From: Pegoplata infirma
Lineage: Eukaryota > Arthropoda > Insecta > Diptera > Anthomyiidae
Assembly (NCBI GenBank): GCA_963921195.1
Contig: OY992537.1
Location: forward strand, 12,949,716-13,013,715
Length of the DNA: 64,000 nt
Direction: 5' to 3'
The notes beneath the pieces were generated by a model. It was not told the DNA's origin. It searched no databases and worked only from the letters and a program-made list of their open reading frames with translations. A program made the translations under genes and the position numbers. Below, piece after piece: positions 58,082 through 64,000 of this stretch; the first letter of the stretch is position 1, and every line of letters starts with the position of its first letter.

Positions 58082-58726
58082 AACAAGTAGACAAGTTAAA
58101 TTCGACTTGGCCGAATCGATGAATACTCTCCACAATGCGATTTTTAAGTGATATTAAATTTTTTAACGTGAAAAAATAACATTTTTGATTAAAAATATTT
58201 TATTTTCTGTAAAAAAACTTTTTTTTAAGTTATTTAAAAAAAAAAAAAAAAATTACAACTTTTTTTGAAGTTTAAATTTTTTTTCGAGTGTATTTTTTTT
58301 TAGTGTAAAAATTTTTTTGAGTGATAAAAATACGTTTTAAAATAATTTTGTGACTTGCCAATGTTTTTAAAATATGTTTAACGGGTTTTCAACACGTGAA
58401 TTTAGGGTGACACTAATCTTAAATTCACGGTTTTGCTAATTACATTTGAAACACTTGACCGATCTGACTGAATTTGAATACAAAGTAGCCCAGGGAAACG
58501 GCAAATATATATGCCAAGCCTCAGAATCCTCAAAATTGCCTTTCGAAAGTTAGCGTGTTTTTTATCTCGAAATTCAAAATTGCAGAAATTCAACATTTTG
58601 CTCATAACTTTTGAACCACTGGACCGATTTTGCTGGATTGCAATACCAACCTGACCAGGTAAATGTCCAACATATGTATATGCCAAACTTCTGGTGCCTC
58701 CGAAAAGTCTTTCAAAAGTTAGCGTG
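58082..58726 (-). mobile_element. Mini-me-like element, first subfamily, tail and middle
   Basis: ACAAGTAGACAAGTTAAATT, hairpin ATTCGACTTGGCCGAAT, TTTTCAACACGTGAATTTAG, TTTTGAACCACTGGACCGAT and TTTCAAAAGTTAGCGTG. Interrupted by the element at 58727-59528, then continues to 59617. The 132-residue frame is repeat translation. Confidence 0.8.
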
Positions 58727-59528
58727 CACTCAAAATATTTTGTAGGCAAAAACAAATGAAAAACACATTTAAAACCAGTGAATAAACAATTGGAAACCAT
58801 CCCAGTAATTATTCATTTATTTTAACAAACGTCAACATTTATTTTTTACTGTTGACAAAATTTTCTAATATAAATAACATTAAATTTTAAAAAATTAAGT
58901 TTTTTCAGTCGTTTTTACCAACAAATTCGAAAAAAATAACCTACGAAAACATTAAAAATTGATGATAGTTCTGTTATTTTTACCAACAAAATCCAAAAAA
59001 ATAACCTACCTAAACATTAAAAATTAATTATTTCGTAGGTTATTTTTTACAATTTTCTATTGAAATATTTTTTTAAAAATTTTTAATAAAATTTTGGGAA
59101 TTGATCCCGCAATCAACTACATTCTGGCCAGACACTCTACCCATCGTGCCAAAGTCACTTGATACAAACATGTTTTTATATTTCTATAAATAATTTTTTG
59201 AATTTTTTTTTTACAAAAAAATAACGTACTTGTGTAGGTAAAACTAATGATATTTCATTAAAAAATAAAAACAATTTAAAAAAAAATACTTACACAAATC
59301 ATTAAAAATATAAAGAATAATCAGTAGTTTTTACTTACAGAACAAAAATAAATGACTTTAAAAGTTAATGAAAGTCTTTATATTTTAGTGTGTTATTTTT
59401 GAAACAAATAACAGAAGTAGTCATTAATAAAAACTGAACATCAAATAAATGTTTTTTCTTTTAAAAACGACTAAACGTAAAATTTCTTAAATAAACTACA
59501 AACAGTTAATGATATAATTTTTTGAGTG
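58727..59528 (+). mobile_element. CACTC-terminus MITE with tRNA-like segment, copy 2
   Basis: The left end CACTCAAAATATTTTGTAGG and the right end AATTTTTTGAGTG are inverted at the last 8-9 bp. The site lies within GTTAGCGTG / TTTTCAACAGAC, which is contiguous in other mini-me-like copies. Related copies: 25353-26104 and, truncated by the window end, 63834-64000. It encloses a tRNA-like stretch at 59098-59155 on the minus strand. Confidence 0.8.
59098..59155 (-). other. tRNA-like segment with A- and B-box
   Basis: Read on the minus strand, TGGCACGATGGG (A-box-like, one mismatch to the common consensus) is followed by GTAGAG, and about 35 bases later GCGGGATCAATTCC (B-box-like, about two mismatches). 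This is the order and spacing of an internal pol III promoter. No full cloverleaf could be assigned. Part of it is deleted in the copy at 25353-26104. Confidence 0.5.
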
Positions 59529-59617
59529 TATTTTCAACAGACAGACAGACGAACGGACATCACTAGATCGTCTTAAAATCGATCGAGATTCATGAATATA
59601 TATACTTTATGGGGTCC
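59529..59617 (-). mobile_element. Mini-me-like element, continuation and broken head
   Basis: TTTTCAACAGACAGACAGAC, CGATCGAGATTCATGAATA and ATGGGGTCC continue the copy. The head after GGGGTCC is missing and replaced by the GACTGACTGAT array. Confidence 0.75.
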
Positions 59618-59619
59618 TA

Positions 59620-60401
59620 TGACTGACTGATAACTGACTGATGACTGACTGATCGAATGACTGACTGACTCACTGACTGACCTATGATTGGCTGATACCT
59701 AACTGACTGATGATTGACTGATGACTGACTGATAACTGACTGATGACTAACGGATGACTGCCTGATGACTGCCTGATGACTGACTGATGACTGCCTGATG
59801 ACTGACTGATGACTGACTGATGTCTGACTGATGACTGACTGATGACTGACTGATAACTGACTGATGACTGACTGATGACTGACTGATGACTGACTGATGA
59901 CTGACTGATGACTGACTGATGACTGACTGATGTCTGACTGATGACTGACTGATGACTGACTGATGACTGACTGACTGATGATTGACTGATGACTGACTGA
60001 TGACTGACTGATGACTGACTGATGTCTCACTGATGACTAACTGATGACTGACTGATGACTGACTGATGACTGACTGATGACTGACTGATGACTGACTGAT
60101 GACTGACTGATGACTGACTGATAACTGACTGATGACCAACTGATGACTGACTGATGCCTGACGGATGACTGACTGATGACTGACTGATGACTGACTGATG
60201 ACTGACTGATGACTGACTGATGACTGACTGATGACTGACTGATGACTGACTGATGACTAACTGATGACTGACTGATGACTGCCTGACTGACTGATGACTG
60301 ACTGATGACTGACTGATGACTGACTGACGACTGACTGGTGACTGACTGATGACTGACTGTTGACTGACTGGTGACTGACTGACTGTCTGACAGACTGATG
60401 A
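59620..60401 (+). repeat. 11-bp minisatellite (GACTGACTGAT)n
   Basis: About 70 units with scattered changes (GATAACTGACT, GATGCCTGACG, GGTGACTGACT). The unit contains CTGATGA by chance and has no ribozyme context. The Ser/Gln/His-rich 130-140 residue minus-strand frames are artefacts. It begins inside the mini-me-like copy at a place where another copy reads GGGGTCCTTGACTGATATTT. Confidence 0.9.
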
Positions 60402-60447
60402 TTTTTTGAAATTTAAAAAAAAATAATATTATGCTTATGATCATAAT

Positions 60448-60772
60448 TTTTATACCCTCCAACTACAGTATGAGGGTATACTCACTTTGTCATTCCGTGT
60501 GTAACGCATTAAAATATGGGTCTAGGACCCCATAAAGTATATACATATATTTATGATCAGTGATCGATTCTAAGACATTCTAGCGATGTGCGCCCGTCCG
60601 TCTGTAGTTAACACGATGCAGTCCAAAATAAAAGAGCTAGACTCCCGATATTTGGTACGAATATGTCTTATGTCCCTAGGCAGGTTGAGTTCGTAAATGA
60701 GCAAAATTGGACTAGGGGGGAAAAGTTCCCCCTTGAAGAACTAAAACAAACTCTGAAAAATATAATTTTTAT
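60448..60772 (+). mobile_element. Mini-me-like element, second subfamily, first unit of tandem cluster
   Basis: Head hairpin TATACCCTCCAACTACAGT / ATGAGGGTATA, CATTCCGTGTGTAACGCATT, GTCCGTCTGTAGTTAACACG, TTTTGGTACGAATATGTC-like and CCCTTGAAGAACTAAA. It ends where the next head begins; the tail half is missing. Confidence 0.8.
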
Positions 60773-61507
60773 ACAACCCAACTACAGTATGGGGGTATAC
60801 TCACTTTGTCATTGCGTGTGTAACACATCGAAATATCGGTCGGGGACCCCATAAAGTATATATATAATTGATCAGTGATTGATTCTAAGACATTATAGCA
60901 ATGTCCTTCCGTCCGTCTGTCTGTCCGTCCGTCCGTCCGTCCGTCTGTCTGTCCGTCTGTCCGTCCTTCTGTCCGTCTGTAGTTAACAAGATGCAGTCCA
61001 AAATAAAAGAGCTAGACTCCCGACATTTGGCACGAATATGTCTTATGTTCCTAGGTAGGCTAAGTTCGTAAATGAGCAAAATCGGACCAGGGAGAAAAAA
61101 GTTCCCCTTGAAGAACTAAACAAACCTCTGAAAAATACCACGTTTTTTAATGATTTTTTTGTGTTTTTGTTTAACAAATGCCACATTTTTATGCTACAAA
61201 AAGTTCGCAGTCCTGCATTTGGACCCAGAAAATTAGAAAATGTCGTTTTTTCGGTCCGCCCCCTTTTATGGGCGAGGAATAACTTCTTTTTTTTTAATAA
61301 TGATAAACTTGTATTTCTTTAGTGCAAAAAGCATTAGAAAGAATTTTTCAACACATATTAGAGAGGAAATTTGCCCCACCCCCCAATCACCACTATCGAC
61401 CCCCACACCAAAAAAACAAAACCCCCCTGAAATTTTTTTTTATTTTTTTGCATGTTGGAGGGTATAAAAGATTCGGCACAGCCGAATTTAACACTCTTAC
61501 TTGTTTT
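60773..61507 (+). mobile_element. Mini-me-like element, second subfamily, full unit
   Basis: Head CAACTACAGTATGGGGGTAT, a (GTCC/GTCT)n run at about 60908-60978, TGCAGTCCAAAATAAAAGAG, GGTCCGCCCCCTTTTATGGG, GAAATTTGCCCCACCCCCC, then tail ATGTTGGAGGGTATAAAAGA, hairpin ATTCGGCACAGCCGAAT and CTTACTTGTTTT. This is the best second-subfamily copy. The overlapping small frames are artefacts. Confidence 0.85.
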
Positions 61508-63102
61508 ACATGATTTTATGTGTTTTTGTTCAACAAACGCAACATTTGTATGTAAGAAAACGCTCAAAGTCCTGAATTTGGACCCTGAGAATTAGAAAAT
61601 GTATTTTTTTTCGGTCCGCCCCCCTTTTATGGGCGTGGAATATTTTTTTTTAGTGCAAAAAGCATAAGAATGAATTTTTAAACACATATGAGTCATTCCA
61701 TGTCAAACCGTACGATTTTTGCTAAAAATTGACTTTGATGTCTCCGATGTCTTTCAAAATTTGAGAACGAAGTCTTCATTAAAAAATATTTTACACGTGT
61801 TTCGGGAAAAAAATTAAAAATTTTTTTTTAAAAAGGTATTTGCATTTGAAAATCGTCAAAATCGTGAAAAATCTTCCGACATGACAACATTTAAACTAAT
61901 GTTTTTATAAAACTAGTGAATGGATTTTGAAGTTCAATACCTTATTTTAAAGGAATTTGAACCTTCTTTAAAAAAAAATATTATTTTTTATAAATTGTTT
62001 TTTTTTTTTTATTATTAAAATTTGGTTTTTTTACTTAATTTCTGTTTTTCACAATCTTCGAACAAGTCGAAAAATCTGAAAAAAATATTTTCTTAAAGGT
62101 TAATATATTCTTAACATTCCCTCAAAATTTCAGAGTGGAGGTCGAATGGATTCTATTTTTTTACGATTTTTTTCCATTGCAGCACCACAAAAAAATTACA
62201 TTTTGTATATAAACATTTTATTTTCAAGCATGTTAACGAAAATGTCAACGCATGTATGTATGTGTGTATGTATTCAAAAACACACGCCAACATATTCATG
62301 TTGTTCTTGGGCATTATTTGTTGTTTTGCTTTTTATATGTGTCGTTAGATTTTTTTTAAAATTGCATTTTGCGTAACGAAAATATCAATGCATGTATGTA
62401 TGCAAAACACAACACATTTTCGTTAACATGCTTGAAAATAAAATGTTTATATACAAAATGTATTTTTTTGTGGTGCTGCAATGGAAAAAAATCGTAAAAA
62501 AATAGAATCCATTCAACCTCCACTCTGAAATTTTGAGGGAATGTTAAGAATATATTAACCTTTAAGAAAATATTTTTTTCAGATTTTTCGACTTGTTCGA
62601 AGATTGTGGAAAATAGAAATTAAGTACAAAAACCAAATTTTAGTAAATAAAAAAAATTAATTTATAAAAAATAATATTTTTTTAAAAAATAAGGTTCAAA
62701 TACCTTTAAAATAAGGTATTGAACTTCAAAATCCATTCACTAGTTTTATAAAAACATTAGTTTAAATGTTGTCATGTCTGAAGATTTTTCACGATTTTGA
62801 CGATTTTCAAATGCACATAACTCTTTGAAAAAAAAAATTTAATTTTTTTCCCGAAACACGTGAAAAATATTTTTTTATGTTTAATACGTCTGGCAAATTT
62901 AAAGAAAATCGGAAGAGGTGGTGTAAAAAAGGTGTTCGGTCTGACATGGAATGACTCATATATGAGAGGAAATTTGCCTCTCCCCAATTACCACAACCAA
63001 CGTAAAATAAAAAAATAAAACGCCCCTGGATTCTTTTCATTTATTTTTTGCATGTTGGAGGGTATAAAAGATTCGGCCGAATTTAACACTTTTATTTGTT
63101 TT
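61508..63102 (+). mobile_element. Mini-me-like element, tail-half unit carrying a foldback
   Basis: Repeats the second half of the preceding unit (TGTGTTTTTGTTCAACAAAC, CAAAGTCCTGAATTTGGACC, GGTCCGCCCCCCTTTTATGG). It is split at ACACATAT by the element at 61690-62957, then continues AGAGGAAATTTGCCTC, TTGCATGTTGGAGGGTATAA and ends with a shortened hairpin GATTCGGCCGAATTT. Confidence 0.85.
61690..62957. mobile_element. Foldback element flanked by ATAT, 1.27 kb
   Basis: The left end GAGTCATTCCATGTCAAACC and the reverse complement of the right end GAGTCATTCCATGTCAGACC. Arms of about 500-600 bp share ACACGTGTTTCGGGAAAA/TTTTCCCGAAACACGTG, CACGATTTTGACGATTTTCA, ACTAGTTTTATAAAAACATT and GAATCCATTCGACCTCCAC-like blocks. 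ATAT flanks both ends. The neighbouring unit without the insertion reads ACACATATTAGAGAGG, so the 4-bp duplication can be read directly. ACATGCATGTATGT motifs lie near the centre. No ORF. Confidence 0.9.
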
Positions 63103-63157
63103 TCTTTCATTCAACGTCTTTTTTATAAAAAATTTTTTACACTCATATTTGTGTCTT

Positions 63158-63315
63158 GTTATACCCTACACCACACTGTGGTGCAGTGTATAATGAGTTT
63201 GTTCTGATGCTTTTAACTTCCCGAAATATTGGTCCTAGACTCACTTTTAAGTATACCGATCGACTTAGAATCACATTTTGAGTCGAGTTTATATTGTCCG
63301 TCCGTCTGTCCATGT
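63158..63315 (+). mobile_element. Related dispersed repeat (TATACCCTACACCAC family), left part
   Basis: TATACCCTACACCACACTGT and GTGGTGCAGTGTATAAT form the head hairpin. They are followed by ATTGGTCCTAGACTCACTT, GTATACCGATCGACTTAGAA and GTCCGTCCGTCTGTCCATGT. This is the third repeat type with a GTCC run. It is broken by the NUMT and resumes at about 63560. Confidence 0.75.
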
Positions 63316-63546
63316 AAAAGACTAATGATTATGCTACCTTTGCACAGTTAGTATACTGCGGCCATTTAAAATTTTCAGTGGGCAGGTTAGACTTTTAAAA
63401 AAATTCAAAAAGACATGTTTTTGTTAAACAGGCGAACATTATTTTTGCCGAGTTCTTTATAAAAACTTATCATTTATTATTATTTATATATTTATATCTA
63501 TACTAATTTTATCATTATTGTTTTATTTTTTTTTATTTTAAACGAT
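63316..63546 (-). pseudogene. NUMT: nuclear fragment of mitochondrial 16S rRNA
   Basis: On the plus strand it reads AAAAGACTAATGATTATGCT, ACCTTTGCACAGTTAGTATA, CTGCGGCCATTTAAAATTTT, AGTGGGCAGGTTAGACTTT, AAAGACATGTTTTTGTTAAA and CAGGCGAACATTATTTTTGC. These are hallmark blocks of the insect mitochondrial large-subunit rRNA; the reverse complement of CATGTTTTTGTTAAACAGGCG is the site of a widely used 16S primer. The rRNA sense strand is the minus strand of the window, covering part of the domain IV-V region, about 230 bp. Being embedded in a nuclear repeat, it is a pseudogene. The right limit is uncertain because the end is A/T only. Confidence 0.9.
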
Positions 63547-63559
63547 GTTTACATGGACA
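63547..63559 (-). repeat. Inverted copy of the target flank at the NUMT junction
   Basis: GTTTACATGGACA is the reverse complement of TGTCCATGTAAAC, of which TGTCCATGTAAA stands at the left junction (63307-63318). ATGTAAA also recurs in direct orientation at 63561-63567. This pattern suggests templated filler during end joining. Confidence 0.65.
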
Positions 63560-63833
63560 GATGTAAACGATGCAGGTAGCAATTTTTAATCAATTGACTT
63601 GAAATTTGAAACTAAAGCCTTTTTCGGCCCAAGGACGAAGCCTATTAAAAATGGAAATCGGTCCATATTTAGAACTAGCCCCCATACAAAGGAACTCTTT
63701 TGTGTTGGCTCAAATGACTCTAATAACCACATTATAATAAATATCTTTTCAAAATTTGGTAGGTTATCATCATCTACACAAATCACCATTTTAAATTTTA
63801 AAGAAATCAGACTAGTTCTTCTTGTAGGCCCCA
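63560..63833 (+). mobile_element. Related dispersed repeat (TATACCCTACACCAC family), right part
   Basis: GATGCAGGTAGCAATTTTTA, TTGACTTGAAATTTGAAACT, AAATCGGTCCATATTTAGAA and CTAGCCCCCATACAAAGG are the continuation expected of this calyptrate-fly repeat type. The two frames over it (84 and 85 residues) are overlapping and artefactual. Confidence 0.65.
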
Positions 63834-64000
63834 CACTCAAAAAATTATGTCATTAACTGTTTGTAGTTTATTTAAAAAGTTTTCCGTTTAGTCGTTTTTA
63901 AAAGAAAAAACATTTGTTTCATGTTCAGTTTTTATTAATGACTACTTCTGTCCTTTGTTTCAAAAATAACACACTAAAAAATAAAGACTTTCATTAACCT
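63834..64000 (-). mobile_element. CACTC-terminus MITE, end fragment cut by the window
   Basis: CACTCAAAAAATTATGTCAT followed by TAACTGTTTGTAGTTTATTT and AATGACTACTTCTGTC is the reverse complement of the right end of 58727-59528. The element continues beyond the window. Confidence 0.75.

Noticed and set aside
58402..58800. 132-residue minus-strand frame
   Set aside because: It runs through a mini-me-like copy into an inserted MITE, and the same sequence in other copies is not open.
59620..60401. Repeated CTGATGA, the hammerhead core heptamer, in the minisatellite
   Set aside because: GAAA and the other core parts are absent, and the heptamer is simply part of the 11-bp unit.
59617..60462. 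Ser/Gln/His-rich frames of 130-141 residues
   Set aside because: They arise from the 11-bp GACTGACTGAT repeat and overlap each other in different frames.
63316..63546. A functional rRNA gene or mitochondrial contig
   Set aside because: Both flanks are halves of a nuclear dispersed repeat, and only about 230 bp of the gene is present.

Overview
The window looks like a gene-free stretch of nuclear DNA from a higher (cyclorrhaphan, probably calyptrate) fly. It is very AT-rich, no open reading frame resembles a conserved protein, and the long frames are translations of simple repeats. Two kinds of evidence point to a fly. First, there are many copies of a dispersed element with a TATACCCTCCAC end hairpin and an internal (GTCC/GTCT)n run, which resembles the dipteran mini-me/DINE-1 (Helentron-associated) repeats. 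Second, near the right end there is a nuclear copy of insect-type mitochondrial 16S rRNA. No protein-coding gene, CRISPR array or intact tRNA gene could be supported.

Layout. 1-6.5 kb: short repeats, a probable hammerhead ribozyme at 1328-1400, and several palindromic (foldback) elements. 7-11.3 kb: two inverted mini-me-like copies flanking a 1.3-kb foldback element with a perfect 9-bp target duplication. 11.3-14.8 kb: nested foldbacks, a 1-kb degenerate tandem array with a unit of about 20 bp, and small MITEs. 14.8-18.9 kb: a four-deep nest (mini-me-like copy, 3.5-kb long-TIR element, 1.2-kb TA-flanked element, 111-bp MITE with 8-bp duplication). 19-32.9 kb: old repeats, A-rich (TTGATGAAAA)n stretches, another nested mini-me-like copy, and apparently unique DNA. 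32.95-37.58 kb: two long 8-bp (GATAGATT)n arrays, each followed by a nearly identical 643-bp spacer, which is a recent 2.2-kb tandem duplication. 37.6-42 kb: apparently unique DNA, then a 1.3-kb foldback. 42.5-50.6 kb: MITEs, a duplicated 220-bp unit and A-rich repeats. 51-56 kb: hAT-type nonautonomous elements with perfect 8-bp duplications, and a foldback with ATAT flanks. 58-64 kb: a mini-me-like copy carrying a MITE with a tRNA-like segment, an 11-bp (GACTGACTGAT)n array that seems to grow out of that copy, a tandem mini-me-like cluster with an ATAT-flanked foldback, and the 16S NUMT inserted in a related repeat.

The main interest is in the transposon fossils. In-window paralogues serve as empty sites, so insertion boundaries and target duplications can be read directly. 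Three long-TIR elements share a CATTCC-like/TATTCC terminus beside ATAT, and several palindromic MITEs share CCCAG termini with 2-bp repeats. The hammerhead-like RNA near the left end and the NUMT junction are the most distinctive single sites. Family names are from memory of motifs; boundaries were read by eye.
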